Below are positions 18,287 to 28,012 of a stretch of 64,000 nucleotides of DNA, piece after piece. Below the pieces are notes generated by a model. That model ran no database searches, had not been told where the DNA came from, and saw only the letters and a program-made list of their open reading frames with translations. Every line of letters starts with the position of its first letter. The stretch's first letter is position 1. This DNA is from Salidesulfovibrio onnuriiensis (GTDB lineage Bacteria > Desulfobacterota > Desulfovibrionia > Desulfovibrionales > Desulfovibrionaceae). A program made the translations under genes and the position numbers. The stretch is from contig NZ_CP040751.1 in NCBI RefSeq assembly GCF_008001235.1, forward strand, positions 186,001 to 250,000, written 5' to 3'.

Positions 18287-19717
18287 ATGTCGGACAGAAC
18301 GATCCTATTCATTGCCGAACCGCAATCCGTCACGGGCATTTTCCCGACGCTCAGGGAAGTGGGCGTGCAGGCGGGCCTTGCCGACAATCTCAACGGCGCA
18401 CTGGGCTTCATCAGGAAGTCCAACCCCCTGCTCATCTTTTCCCGCCCCGGCATGCAGGGGTTCGACGCCAAGGCCCTGCTGGAGCAGGCTCAGGACGACG
18501 AATCCTTTCCTCCGGTCATCATCTTTTCCAAGACGGGCTCGGCCGAGGAGGCCCAGCAATACCTGGAGCTCGGGGCCCGGGACTACTGGATAGAACCGCT
18601 GGTCTGGGAAAAGATCAAGCTGGTGCTCCCGGAGCAGGCCCCGGAACCGGAAGCGGCCCCCGAACCGGAACCCGTTCCGCGCCCGCAGGCCCCGGCCGCC
18701 GCGCCCTCGTCCAACAGCAAATTTCAGATCATCGGCCAGCACCCGGCCGTGCTGCGCGTCCTGGCCCTGGCCAGGAAGGTGGCCCAGTCCAAGGCCACGG
18801 TGCTCATCTCCGGCGAATCCGGCACCGGCAAGGAAATGTTCGCCCGCTACCTGCACCACAACAGCAACCGCGAGGATGCGCCGTTCGTGGCCATCAACTG
18901 CGCGGCCCTGCCCGAGCACCTGCTGGAATCCGAATTGTTCGGCCATGAAAAAGGCGCCTTTACCGGGGCCATCAACCGCAAGCTGGGCAAATTCGAGCTG
19001 GCCGACGGCGGCACCATCCTCCTGGACGAAATCACGGAAATGGACCTGGGCCTGCAGGCCAAGCTCCTGCGCGTGCTCCAGGAATCCGAATTCGACCGCG
19101 TGGGCGGCGTGGAGACCGTCAAGGTGGACGTGCGGGTCATCGCCACCACCAACCGGGCCATCGAGGAAACAGTCAAGGAAGGCAAGTTCCGGCAGGATCT
19201 CTACTACCGCCTCAACGTCATCCCCCTGAAGCTCCCGGCCCTCAAGGAACGGGGCGATGACATCGTCAACCTGGCGGAATATTTCGTGAACAAATACTGC
19301 GCCGCCTACGGGCTGGGCCGCCTGCCCTTCACCGAGGACGCCAAGGCATGGCTCACGGGCTACGACTGGCCCGGCAACGTGCGCGAACTCCAGAACCTCA
19401 TGGAGCGCGCCGTGCTCCTGGCGGGCGACGGCCCCATCCAGCGATCCCACTTCCTCATGGAAGAGGGCGAATGGGAACCGGACGACATGAGCGCCATCGA
19501 GGAGGCCCAGCAGTGCGCGGCCCAGGCCCCGCCGCCGTCCAGCATGGACGAGGCCCTTTCGGTCATGCCCCTGCAGGAGATGGAGAAGAAGCTCATCCTC
19601 AAAAGCTTGGACGAGACCGCAGGCAACCGCACCCGCGCCGCGGACCTGCTCGGCATCTCCGTGCGCACCCTGCGCAACAAGCTCAACGAATACAAGAAGC
19701 AGGGCCTCGACGTCTGA
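18287..19717 (+). CDS. Sigma54-dependent activator with degenerate receiver
   Basis: This 476-residue NtrC-type regulator has three parts. Residues 1-115 form a receiver-like domain. Residues about 145-380 form a sigma54 AAA+ domain with Walker A GESGTGKE, the sigma54-contacting GAFTGA loop and Walker B GGTILLDEI. The C-terminal Fis-type helix-turn-helix is NRTRAADLLGISVRTLRNKL. The receiver has LLIFSRPGMQG where the phospho-acceptor Asp is expected, so control by phosphorylation is doubtful. A Pro/Glu/Ala-rich linker joins the first two domains. The exact start (ATG 18281 or 18287) is uncertain. It is transcribed divergently from the glycan genes. Confidence 0.88.
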   Translation: MSDRTILFIAEPQSVTGIFPTLREVGVQAGLADNLNGALGFIRKSNPLLIFSRPGMQGFDAKALLEQAQDDESFPPVIIFSKTGSAEEAQQYLELGARDYWIEPLVWEKIKLVLPEQAPEPEAAPEPEPVPRPQAPAAAPSSNSKFQIIGQHPAVLRVLALARKVAQSKATVLISGESGTGKEMFARYLHHNSNREDAPFVAINCAALPEHLLESELFGHEKGAFTGAINRKLGKFELADGGTILLDEITEMDLGLQAKLLRVLQESEFDRVGGVETVKVDVRVIATTNRAIEETVKEGKFRQDLYYRLNVIPLKLPALKERGDDIVNLAEYFVNKYCAAYGLGRLPFTEDAKAWLTGYDWPGNVRELQNLMERAVLLAGDGPIQRSHFLMEEGEWEPDDMSAIEEAQQCAAQAPPPSSMDEALSVMPLQEMEKKLILKSLDETAGNRTRAADLLGISVRTLRNKLNEYKKQGLDV

Positions 19718-19736
19718 GTCCGGCCCGAGGAGCCCC

Positions 19737-20552
19737 GTGTTTTTCGACCTGCTGCCCGAAACCGGCCTGGCCTGCGCCCATCGCGGGGCGCGCTCCCTTG
19801 CGCCGGAAAACACCCTGATGGCCGCACAAAAGGCCGTGGACTGCGGCGCGCGCTGCTGGGAAACCGACGCGCACATGACCGCCGACGGCCGGATCGCGAT
19901 CTTTCATGACGAGACCCTGGAGCGCACCACGGACATTGCCGGGCACCCGGAATTCCGGGACCGCAGGGACATCCACCACTTCACCCTGGCCGAGCTGCGC
20001 ACCCTGGACGCGGGTTCCTGGTTCCTGGCCGCCGACCCATACGGCACCGTGGCCTCGGGAGAGGTTCCCGAAAGCGACCACCCCGCCATCCGGGCGCAAG
20101 TGATCCCCACCCTGCGCGAGGCCCTGGACTTCACGGTGCGCCACAACCTGCCCATGAACCTGGAGATCAAGGACCAGACCGGCCATGCAGGGCACGACAC
20201 CATTGTCCGGGCCGTGCTGGACCTCGTCCACGAGGCCCGGGCCGCGCACCTGCTCCTGCTCTCCTCCTTCAACCACGACTACCTGGTGCAGGCCAAGCGA
20301 CTCGCGCCGGGGATTCCCACGGCCGCCCTGCAGGAAGAACAGCACCCGGAAAACCTGGTGGACTACCTGCGTTCCCTGGGCGCGGCAGCCTACCACCCGG
20401 ACCACCGCATCACCACGCCCGAGCTGGTCCGGGAGCTGAGCGAGGCGGGACTGTTCGTGAACCTGTGGACCGTCAACGACATGGACCGGGCCAGGATGTT
20501 CATCCGGGCCGGGGCCAAGGCCATCATCACGGATTTTCCACAGCGCATGTAG
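19737..20552 (+). CDS. Glycerophosphodiester phosphodiesterase
   Basis: This 271-residue TIM-barrel enzyme of the GDPD family hydrolyses glycerophosphodiesters to glycerol-3-phosphate and an alcohol. The signature AHRGARSLAPENT near residue 13, ETDAHMTADG and IFHDETLERTT supply the metal and catalytic His/Glu residues. No signal peptide is seen, so it is likely cytoplasmic. It starts at GTG, preceded by GAGG, 19 bases after the sigma54 activator. Co-transcription is plausible, but a functional link is not evident. Confidence 0.92.
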   Translation: MFFDLLPETGLACAHRGARSLAPENTLMAAQKAVDCGARCWETDAHMTADGRIAIFHDETLERTTDIAGHPEFRDRRDIHHFTLAELRTLDAGSWFLAADPYGTVASGEVPESDHPAIRAQVIPTLREALDFTVRHNLPMNLEIKDQTGHAGHDTIVRAVLDLVHEARAAHLLLLSSFNHDYLVQAKRLAPGIPTAALQEEQHPENLVDYLRSLGAAAYHPDHRITTPELVRELSEAGLFVNLWTVNDMDRARMFIRAGAKAIITDFPQRM

Positions 20553-20584
20553 CCGCGCACCCGATCTTTCTGCTACAAAAAGCC

Positions 20585-21940
20585 ATGCCCGAACAAAGGA
20601 CGAGACAGATCCGGCAGGGGGCGCAACGCCCCGGACCGGTGGTCTACTGGATGCACCGCGAGCACCGCGCCCGGGACAACTGGGCCCTGCTCTTTGCCCA
20701 ATCCCTGGCCATGGAACGCCGCCAGCCCCTGTGCGTGGCCTATGCCCTGGCCCCCGGGTTCCTGGAGGCCGGACGCCGGCAGTTCGCCTTTCTCTGCGCG
20801 GGCCTGCGCGAAACCGCCGCCGAACTGGAAGAAAAGAACATCCCCTTCCTGCTCCGGCTGGGGGATCCGCCCGCGGCCATCCCGAAACTGGCCCGGGAGC
20901 TTGGAGCGGCGGCGCTGGTCACGGACTTCGACGCGCTGCGGCTCAAGCGCGGCTGGGTGAGCGATGTTTGCAGCGACCTGGACATGGACATCTTCGAGAC
21001 AGACAGCCGCAACATCGTTCCCTGCTGGACCGCCTCGGACAAAAGGGAATACGCGGCCCGCACCATGCGGCCCAAGGTGCACCGGCTCCTGCCCGACTTC
21101 CTGGTGGAGCCGCCCGAACTACTCCCCCACCCCGTTGCGCTGGAGAAACTGCCCGCCACGGCAACCTGGGAGGAAGTGGACCGCTTTCTGGCCTCCCGGC
21201 CCGGCCCCGAGTCCACGGCATTCGTTCCGGGCGGCGCGGCCGCGACAAGGGCCCTGGACACCTTCATCAAAACAAGGCTGAACCGGTACGGCAAGGGCCG
21301 CAACGTGCCCACGGACCCGGTGGTCTCCCGGCTTTCCCCCTACCTGCACTTCGGGCAGATCTCCTCCCTGCGCGTGGCCCTTTCCGTGCTGGCGGCCCAT
21401 GCGGACAAGGACTCCAAGGACAGCTACCTGGAGGAACTCATCGTGCGCCGCGAGCTCTCGGACAACTTCTGTTACCACGAGCCGGAATACGACAGCACGC
21501 GCTGCTTTGCGGACTGGGCCTCCACCACCCTGGCCGAGCACGCGGACGATCCCAGGCCCCACCTCTACAGCGACGAACAGCTGGAGCGGGGCCTGACCCA
21601 CGATCCGCTCTGGAACGCGGCCCAGGCGGAAATGGTGCGCACCGGCCACATGCACGGGTACATGCGCATGTACTGGGCCAAAAAAATATTGGAATGGACC
21701 GAGAGCCCGGACAGGGCCATGCGGGTCTGCATCGCCCTCAACGACCGCTACCAGCTCGACGGACGTGACTCCAACGGCTACACGGGAATCGCCTGGTCCA
21801 TCGGCGGGGTACACGACCGGGCCTGGAAGGAGCGCCCCGTGTTCGGCAAGATCCGCTACATGAGCTTCAACGGGGCCAAGTCGAAATTCCGGATCCGGGA
21901 ATACATCGACGAGCACCTGGGCAATCCACAAAAAGACTAG
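20585..21940 (+). CDS. Class II deoxyribodipyrimidine photolyase
   Basis: This 451-residue FAD-dependent enzyme repairs cyclobutane pyrimidine dimers in UV-damaged DNA using blue light. It matches the class II subfamily. The N-terminal half carries the antenna domain (VVYWMHREHRARDNWALLFAQ). The C-terminal FAD domain ends with DSNGYTGIAWSIGG and the RPVFGKIRYMSFNG region, which is diagnostic of class II. The start is the ATG where similarity begins, 32 bases after the phosphodiesterase gene. The longer open frame starting at 20465 is not used. A photolyase in a presumed anaerobe fits occasional surface exposure. Confidence 0.92.
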   Translation: MPEQRTRQIRQGAQRPGPVVYWMHREHRARDNWALLFAQSLAMERRQPLCVAYALAPGFLEAGRRQFAFLCAGLRETAAELEEKNIPFLLRLGDPPAAIPKLARELGAAALVTDFDALRLKRGWVSDVCSDLDMDIFETDSRNIVPCWTASDKREYAARTMRPKVHRLLPDFLVEPPELLPHPVALEKLPATATWEEVDRFLASRPGPESTAFVPGGAAATRALDTFIKTRLNRYGKGRNVPTDPVVSRLSPYLHFGQISSLRVALSVLAAHADKDSKDSYLEELIVRRELSDNFCYHEPEYDSTRCFADWASTTLAEHADDPRPHLYSDEQLERGLTHDPLWNAAQAEMVRTGHMHGYMRMYWAKKILEWTESPDRAMRVCIALNDRYQLDGRDSNGYTGIAWSIGGVHDRAWKERPVFGKIRYMSFNGAKSKFRIREYIDEHLGNPQKD

Positions 21941-21948
21941 CACGCTTT

Positions 21949-22063
21949 GGCTGATCAGAATGGCTTGATTGCAGGGGGCCGGAACAAAGCGACACCGGAG
22001 CGTCTGAAACCATACGCGAGGATTCGATTGCCTCGCAGCGACGACGAGCTGTTTTCATCAGCC
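21949..22063. repeat. Dispersed palindromic repeat, copy C
   Basis: The outer arms GGCTGATCAGAATGGCTTGA and the complement of GGCTGATGAAAACAGCT pair imperfectly. The centre retains CATACGCGAGG. It lies between the convergent photolyase and the receiver-TPR pseudogene. Confidence 0.7.
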
Positions 22064-22065
22064 AG

Positions 22066-23420
22066 CTAAAATTTTCCCGAGCGCTTGCGCATCTTCCGGG
22101 TCATCTCCACCCCCCTGGCCGCGCGCCGGTTGTGCCGGTTCATGTCCAGGGCCAGGTTGAAGTACTCCTCGGCCCTGTCGTAGCCGCCGGAGTCCAGATA
22201 GATGTTGCCGAAGTTCGTGGCCACGGTGTCGCTGGCCTTGTACAGCTGGGGGTTGAGGTCGTCGGCCTTCTGCAGGCTCTTGAGGGCGCTGCGGAACTCG
22301 CGGCCGTCCTGATAGGCCAGGGCCAGGTTGTAGTGCAGGACCTCGTCTTCCGGGGAAATGCGCAAGGCCTGCTCGTAGTTCTCCACCGCGTCCCGCCACT
22401 TGCCCTGGCTGCGCAGGGCGATCCCCAGCCGGTTGAAGGTATGGATGTCCCCCTTGTCCAGCTTGGAGGCCTTGGATTCCAGGACGGTCTTGAGATACTT
22501 CTCGGCCATGACCGGCGAGACCTGGGCCACGGCCTCGGCAATCTGGTCGGCCATGGAGGCCACCAGGGACCGGGCCTCCCTGCCCATGACCTCGATGCTC
22601 TTGTCAAAGTACTCCTCGGCGTGCTCCAGGTCCTTCTTTTCCAAATAAACCGAGGCGATATCCGCCTTGCGCTCCGGATTGAGCGGACTGAGGAAATCCA
22701 GCTTCTTGAGATACTCCAGGGCCAGGTCGTTGTTCATGCCCCGCAGGGCCTTGACCAGCCGCTTGATGGGCTCGATGTACATCTCCGAGGAATGGTGGGC
22801 CGCCATGTAGGAATCCAGGGCCGCGTCCCGCTGGTCCTGGGCCAGGTGGATGTCTCCCTGAAGCATGAGCCCGGCCGGGCTACCCGGCTTGATGGCCAGA
22901 ATCTGGTCCACCACGGCCAGGGCCTCGGCGTACTGCCCGCCCTCCAGCAGGGTCTTGCCCTTGTCCATGAGCTTGCCGAGCTGGCTGGGGGACTCAGGGC
23001 AAAGGCCATCTTCTCGATGATGTTGTTCATGGAGGCGGGCTTGCAGATGACGTTGGCCACGCCCAGCTCCATGAAATAGGCAATGACCTCGCGCTTGACC
23101 TCCCAGGCCAGCACGATGACCTTGAGATTCGGGTATTTCTTGGTCAGTACCAGGATGAAGTCCGTGCTCGGCTCCTCGTTGACCATGCGCTCCACAAAGA
23201 CCAGCAGGGGGACCTTTTCCTTGGAAAACTTCTCCACCATGCGCAGGGCGGCCTGGCGGCTGCTGAAACCGTGCAGGCAGTCACGTTTGGACCCGGCCAC
23301 CCGGTGGATGGCCGAACGCAGGGTGCGGAAAAAGACCTTGTCCTCGGACAGGACGAGGGCCACGCCCTTCTCCTCCTCGAAGAACTCGTTCATTGTCTTG
23401 ACGAGATATTCGTTCTTCAT
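22066..23420 (-). pseudogene. Receiver-like/TPR protein, frameshifted
   Basis: Two overlapping frames together encode a protein parallel to the intact 448-residue neighbour. The N-terminal receiver-like half (ATG at 23420, GGGAG upstream) runs to NIIEKMAFALSPP. The TPR half resumes in another frame at LGKLMDKGKTLLEGG. The break maps to a run of five C on the minus strand (22987-22991); one more C would restore the whole frame and match the paralog. The result could be a real mutation, a reversible homopolymer slip, or a sequence error. The TPR half alone (22066-22968) could still be translated from an internal ATG. Confidence 0.8.
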
Positions 23421-23495
23421 GGTCCGCTCCCGGTTGCAATGGAACACCTGGCCCCATCATGCCACAGAAGTGTCTTTCGCGCACCGGAAAACACG

Positions 23496-23523
23496 AAAAA
23501 AGCCGCCCCGAAAGGAGCGGCCT
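23496..23523 (-). terminator. Intrinsic terminator after the intact receiver-TPR gene
   Basis: On the minus strand GGCCGCTCC pairs with GGGGCGGC around a TTTC loop, followed by TTTTTT. It separates this gene from the frameshifted copy downstream, so the two are separate transcription units. Confidence 0.88.
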
Positions 23524-23548
23524 TGAAAGATCCAAAGGAGGGCGGGCG

Positions 23549-24895
23549 TCAGCCCTTGAGAAGCTTCTGCACGGCGGCCAGCTTGTCCCGGGCCGTCCGA
23601 TTGTCCGGGCTCATCTCCACGGCCGTGGAGTAGAACTTGAGCGCATCGTCCAACCGCTTGACCTCGGCGTACAGGTCCCCGAACTGTATGGCCACGTTGG
23701 CGCTGGCCTTGTACAGGTCCGGCCCGAAATCCAGGGCCCGCTCGTAGCATTCCAGGGCCTTCCGCCGTTCGCCGCCGTCGCGGTAGGCCAGGCCCATGTT
23801 GAAATGCAGGCCCTCGTCCTCGGGCGAGATCTGCAGGGCGTGCTTGTAGTTATCGATGGCCTCGCGCCACTTGCCCTGGCTGCGCAGGGCGATCCCCAGC
23901 TTGTTGAAGGTGGTGATGTCGTCCTTGGAAAGGTTGGCGCCCTTGGTCTCCAGCACCTTCTGGAGATACTTCTCGGACATCTTGGGCGAGGACTCGGCCA
24001 CGGTGCCGGCAATGCGCTCGGCAACTCCGGAAACCAGGCTCATGGCCTCCTGGGTGGCCGTGTCGATGGCCTGGTCGAAATACTTTTCGGCCATGTCCAT
24101 TTCCTTGCGCCGGATATGGGCCGCGCCTATCTCGCACTTGCGCTCGGTGTTGAGCGGGCTGAGGCGGTCGAGCTTCTTCAGGTACTTGAGATGCTCGTTC
24201 TCGTTCACGTCCTGGTAGACGTTGGCCAGCTTCTTGAGCGGCTCCAGGTAGAGGCGGGAGCTCTCATGGGCCTGGAGATAGGCCCGGATGGCCTTGTCGC
24301 GCTCGCCCTGCTCCAGGTGGCAGTCCCCGGCAAGCATGAGCCCGGCAGGGCTGCCCGGCTTGATCTTGAGAATCTTGGTGCTGACCTTGAGGGCGCCCTG
24401 GTAATCGCCCTCGGCCAGGAGCATCTTGCCTTCGGACATGAGCTCGGAAAGCTTGCCCTGAGGCTTGATGGTGAACGCCAGCTTCTCGATGATGTTGTTC
24501 ATGGAGGCGGGCTTGGAAATGACGTTGTTGACGCCCAGCTCGTAGAAATAGGCGATGTTCTCCCGCCGGGTTTCGCCCACGAGCACAATGATCTTGAGCT
24601 CGGGGATGAGATTCTTCATGGCGATGATGAAATCCGTGCTGGGCTTCCCCGAAAGGATGCGCTCCACGAACACGACCGTGGGAATGCCCCTCTCCTGGCA
24701 TTTCTTGACGGTCTTCACCGCGGAACTGGTGCTGCCGGAAAAGGACAGGCAATCCTTCTTGCTGCCGATGATCTTGGTGACCGTGGACCGCAGGGTCCGC
24801 TGGAACAGGCTGTCCTCGGACAACAGGACGATGATGCCTCCGTCCTTTTCGATGTAGTCGTGCACGATGCGATCGTACATTCCCGTATTGCTCAT
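23549..24895 (-). CDS. Receiver-like/TPR-repeat protein
   Basis: This 448-residue protein has an N-terminal receiver-like fold (about residues 15-140) followed by TPR helices (about 150-440, including LGIALRSQGKWREAIDNYKHAL and MGLAYRDGGERRKALECYERAL). The receiver keeps the Lys-Pro pair (SKPAS) but has FVERIL where the phospho-acceptor Asp is expected, so it is probably a pseudo-receiver. There is no DNA-binding domain, and the TPRs suggest protein binding. The ATG at 24895 is used because the upstream extension is not protein-like; AAGGGG lies upstream. It is the intact tandem paralog of the frameshifted gene. Confidence 0.82.
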   Translation of the reverse strand: MSNTGMYDRIVHDYIEKDGGIIVLLSEDSLFQRTLRSTVTKIIGSKKDCLSFSGSTSSAVKTVKKCQERGIPTVVFVERILSGKPSTDFIIAMKNLIPELKIIVLVGETRRENIAYFYELGVNNVISKPASMNNIIEKLAFTIKPQGKLSELMSEGKMLLAEGDYQGALKVSTKILKIKPGSPAGLMLAGDCHLEQGERDKAIRAYLQAHESSRLYLEPLKKLANVYQDVNENEHLKYLKKLDRLSPLNTERKCEIGAAHIRRKEMDMAEKYFDQAIDTATQEAMSLVSGVAERIAGTVAESSPKMSEKYLQKVLETKGANLSKDDITTFNKLGIALRSQGKWREAIDNYKHALQISPEDEGLHFNMGLAYRDGGERRKALECYERALDFGPDLYKASANVAIQFGDLYAEVKRLDDALKFYSTAVEMSPDNRTARDKLAAVQKLLKG

Positions 24896-25018
24896 TGCTC
24901 CCCTTGTCGGCTTTGGCGGCGGGTCATCGCCGCGCTGTATCGTGGAAACCAACCGTGTCGAGGCAGGCGTCAGCCCTATTTACGTTGGTACCCATAAAAT
25001 GGTCACAGCTCCATTATA

Positions 25019-25059
25019 AGAAAAGCCGCAATCCCACCATGGAGCATTGCGGCTTTTCT
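25019..25059 (-). terminator. Bidirectional terminator after sppA
   Basis: A perfect 14-base stem (AGAAAAGCCGCAAT with its complement) surrounds a 13-base loop, with A/T tracts at both ends. It ends the rpsA-sppA transcript, 19 bases past the sppA stop. Confidence 0.88.
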
Positions 25060-25077
25060 ACAACATATTGCTTTGTA

Positions 25078-25962
25078 TTAGTAGGAAAAAATCCATCCAG
25101 GCGCAGAAAGCATGTTCTGTAATTCCACGGTGCGGATACCGATCAGCTCCTCGAGCAGGCTTTTTTCCTCCACCGGCCCTTCCACCAGGGGGACCTTGTC
25201 CGTGATCTCGCACAGCTCCTTGAGCAGCTCGATGGCGTCCTCGCGCCCGCCCAGGCGGTCCACCAGTCCGTAGACCAGGGCCTGCTTGCCGGTGACGGCC
25301 CTGCCGTCCGCAATGGCGCGCACCTCCTCCTCATGCATCTTGCGGCCCGCGGCCACGTCGGCCACGAACTGGTCCTGCATGTCGCCCATGAGCCCCAGGA
25401 TCTGTTCGCGCTGGGCCTCGGTAAGGTCCTTGAGCGGGGTTCCCGCGGACTTGAACCGGCCCGTGGCCAGCACCTCGGGTTTGACGCCCAGCTTTTCCAG
25501 GGCCGCGCCAAAGGTGATGAACTCGGCCTTGACCCCGATGCTGGCCGTGACCGAGCCGGGGTTGGCCACGATCTTGGTGGCCGGGGCCGAGACATAGTAA
25601 CCCCCGCTGGCCGCGACCGTGCCGAAGGAGGCCACCACGGGCTTGACCTCGGCCAGACGCTTGACCGCCTGGTAGATCTCCTGGGAGGGGGCGATGGCCC
25701 CGCCCGGGGAATCCACGCGTAGAAGCACGCCCTTGACCGAGTCGTCGCCGCGCAGGGTGTTCAGCCAATCCACGACAGGGTCCGCATCCATGATGGGCCC
25801 GTAGACGTTGGCCTGGCCCAGCTTGGTCCCGGAAAAGGCGAAGCCCCCGGACGGCAAACCGAAAAAGGCCATGGCCCCCGCAATGAGGGCCACGGCCATG
25901 ACTATCAAGAGTACCCCAAAAAGGAAGGGGTGTTTTTGGGAAAAACGAAGCTTGGCTTCCAT
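25078..25962 (-). CDS. sppA: Signal peptide peptidase SppA (short form)
   Basis: This 294-residue S49 serine protease is anchored by one N-terminal membrane segment (about residues 13-38). It degrades cleaved signal peptides and other membrane-near peptides. The Ser/Lys dyad is recognisable: the Ser in TVAASGGYYVSAPA and the Lys in TGRFKSAGTPLKDLT. It is the short 36-kDa type, which has one catalytic domain rather than two. It starts nine bases after rpsA with GAGG in the gap, so it is co-transcribed with rpsA, an arrangement common in related delta-proteobacteria. Confidence 0.92.
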   Translation of the reverse strand: MEAKLRFSQKHPFLFGVLLIVMAVALIAGAMAFFGLPSGGFAFSGTKLGQANVYGPIMDADPVVDWLNTLRGDDSVKGVLLRVDSPGGAIAPSQEIYQAVKRLAEVKPVVASFGTVAASGGYYVSAPATKIVANPGSVTASIGVKAEFITFGAALEKLGVKPEVLATGRFKSAGTPLKDLTEAQREQILGLMGDMQDQFVADVAAGRKMHEEEVRAIADGRAVTGKQALVYGLVDRLGGREDAIELLKELCEITDKVPLVEGPVEEKSLLEELIGIRTVELQNMLSAPGWIFSY

Positions 25963-25971
25963 TTATCCTCT

Positions 25972-27705
25972 TTACTCGGACTCTTCCTCCGAGTTCGCGG
26001 CTTCGAGCTTCTCGCGAAGCAGGTCGCCGAGGGTGGTGTTCGCGGTTTCGGAAGGAGCGGAACCGTAGCTCTTGGGCTTGCGGGGCTCTTCTTCCTGGGT
26101 CTGCTTGATGGACAGGCCCAGACGACGTTCGTCGGCGGAAACGTGAATGACCTTGGCTTCGATGGTTTCGTTTTCCTTGAAGATTTCAGACGGGCTCTTG
26201 ATCTTCTTCCGGCTGATCTCGGAAACGTGAACCAGGCCTTCGATGCCTTCTTCCACTTCAACGAACAGACCGAAGTCGGTGATGTTGGTCACGACACCGG
26301 TGACGAGCTGACCGACAGGGTACTTGGCCGGGACCTGGGTCCACGGGTCTTCGGTGAGCTGCTTGACGCCCAGGGTGAACTTCTCGTTCTCCTTGTCCAC
26401 GGTGAGCACCTTGGCCTGGACGGAATCGCCGACCTTGTACACTTCGGACGGGTGGCGGATCTTCTTGGTCCAGGAGATGTCGGAAACGTGGATGAGGCCG
26501 TCGATGCCTTCCTCGATGCCGATAAACACGCCGAATTCGGTGATGTTCTTGATGGAACCTTCAAGCACGGTGCCTTCGGGGTACTTCTCGGCAACCACAT
26601 CCCACGGGTTGGGGCTGACCTGCTTCATACCCAGGGAGATGCGCTTCTTGTCCTGATCCACGCCGAGGACGATGACGTCCACTTCGTCGCCGACCTTGAC
26701 CATCTGGGACGGGTGGCGGAGCTTGCGGGTCCAGGACATCTCGGAGATGTGCACCAGGCCTTCCACGCCGGATTCCAGTTCCACGAATGCACCGTAGTCG
26801 GCCAGATTGGTGACGGTACCGGTGTAACGTGCGTCCTGGGGGTACTTCTCGGCGATGTTTTCCCACGGATCGGGAACGAGCTGCTTGAGGCCCAGGGAGA
26901 CCTTCTGGCCTTCCTTGTCGAAGTTCAGGATCTTCAGTTCGAGATCGTCGCCCAGCTGGACCATTTCCTTGGGATGCTTGATGCGCTTCCAGGACATGTC
27001 CGTGATGTGCAGCAGGCCGTCGAGGCCGCCCAGGTCGATGAACACGCCGTATTCGGTGACGTTCTTGACCTTACCGGTGACGATCTGGCCTTCCTCGAGG
27101 GTTTCGAGGAGCTTTTCACGCTGCTCGGCGCGCTGCTCTTCGAGCAGGACGCGGCGGGAAACGATGACGTTGGAACGGCGGCGGTTGATCTTGAGGATCT
27201 TGAATTCGTATTCCTGATCCACGAGAGCGTCCATATCCGGAACCGGGCGAAGGTCGACATGGGAGCCGGGCAGGAATGCCTCGACACCGCCGAGATCGAC
27301 AGTGTAGCCGCCCTTGATGCGGCGGATGATGCGACCGGTGACGACGCCGTCCTCTTCCTGGAAAGCTTCCAGTTTATCGAAAAGCTGCATCCGCTTGGCC
27401 CGCTCGCGGGACAGGTGGATGGTGCCTTCGGCTTCGTCTTTGTTGACCACGAAGACATCGACCTTGTCGCCGACTTGGACGCTGACAGCGCCTTCGGCAT
27501 CGGCGAATTCAGATACGGGGATCTGGCCTTCGGATTTGAAGTTGACGTCGACGAGAACGTGATCCTTGCCTACCTTGACGACTTCACCGGAAATGATGGT
27601 GCCTTCGTCCAGGTCGCCGAAATCGGAATTGAGATAATCCTCGAGGGCGGCCTCGAAGCTCATTTCCATTTCTTGGGATTCAACAGTTTCTGCGGTTTTT
27701 TCCAT
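25972..27705 (-). CDS. rpsA: 30S ribosomal protein S1
   Basis: This 577-residue protein has six S1 RNA-binding repeats, each about 70-85 residues and marked by G-x-V-x-N-x-x-x-F/Y-G-x-F patterns such as VKNVTEYGVFIDLGGLDGLLHITDMSW. It unwinds and anchors mRNA on the 30S subunit. The start is set by GGAGG eight bases before the ATG; an upstream frame extension of 57 codons is not used. Codon choice is strongly biased, as expected for a highly expressed gene. sppA follows directly. Confidence 0.97.
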   Translation of the reverse strand: MEKTAETVESQEMEMSFEAALEDYLNSDFGDLDEGTIISGEVVKVGKDHVLVDVNFKSEGQIPVSEFADAEGAVSVQVGDKVDVFVVNKDEAEGTIHLSRERAKRMQLFDKLEAFQEEDGVVTGRIIRRIKGGYTVDLGGVEAFLPGSHVDLRPVPDMDALVDQEYEFKILKINRRRSNVIVSRRVLLEEQRAEQREKLLETLEEGQIVTGKVKNVTEYGVFIDLGGLDGLLHITDMSWKRIKHPKEMVQLGDDLELKILNFDKEGQKVSLGLKQLVPDPWENIAEKYPQDARYTGTVTNLADYGAFVELESGVEGLVHISEMSWTRKLRHPSQMVKVGDEVDVIVLGVDQDKKRISLGMKQVSPNPWDVVAEKYPEGTVLEGSIKNITEFGVFIGIEEGIDGLIHVSDISWTKKIRHPSEVYKVGDSVQAKVLTVDKENEKFTLGVKQLTEDPWTQVPAKYPVGQLVTGVVTNITDFGLFVEVEEGIEGLVHVSEISRKKIKSPSEIFKENETIEAKVIHVSADERRLGLSIKQTQEEEPRKPKSYGSAPSETANTTLGDLLREKLEAANSEEESE

Positions 27706-28012
27706 GGTTAACCTCCAACATGGTCCTCGGACAAAGTATTTAGCGTATATGTGATCGGTTGCAGTCCGCGTCCAATGGTTCCACCGCTCCGAGGTCCGGG
27801 TTTCCCATTTGGTGTGGCCGGCCCCGTAAAGGACCGATACCGCAGCCGTAACGCCCGTTTTAGCGCCGCTCCGCAAGGCGGAACAGCTTGAACAGACTAT
27901 AAAGAATCACTTGCGTAGCCGAAATAGCCACCCCTGTAAACCGTTTTCTCCATTTAAGACTTGTTATTTGTCTTTTTCAACGATTTTGACATGTTCCGAT
28001 AGAAAACACGCG
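27706..28012 (-). promoter_or_regulatory. Leader and promoter region of rpsA
   Basis: No gene is seen in this 307-base stretch. It holds the rpsA ribosome site, a long probable 5' leader and somewhere the promoter. A TATAGT hexamer on the minus strand near 27897 is a possible -10 element, but no convincing -35 partner lies at the right distance. A long leader could serve S1 autoregulation, though I cannot identify a specific structure. Confidence 0.35.

Noticed and set aside
22980..23000. Programmed -1 frameshifting as an explanation for the split receiver-TPR gene
   Set aside because: The site is a plain run of C without a standard X-XXY-YYZ heptamer or an evident downstream stimulator, and the paralog needs no frameshift.
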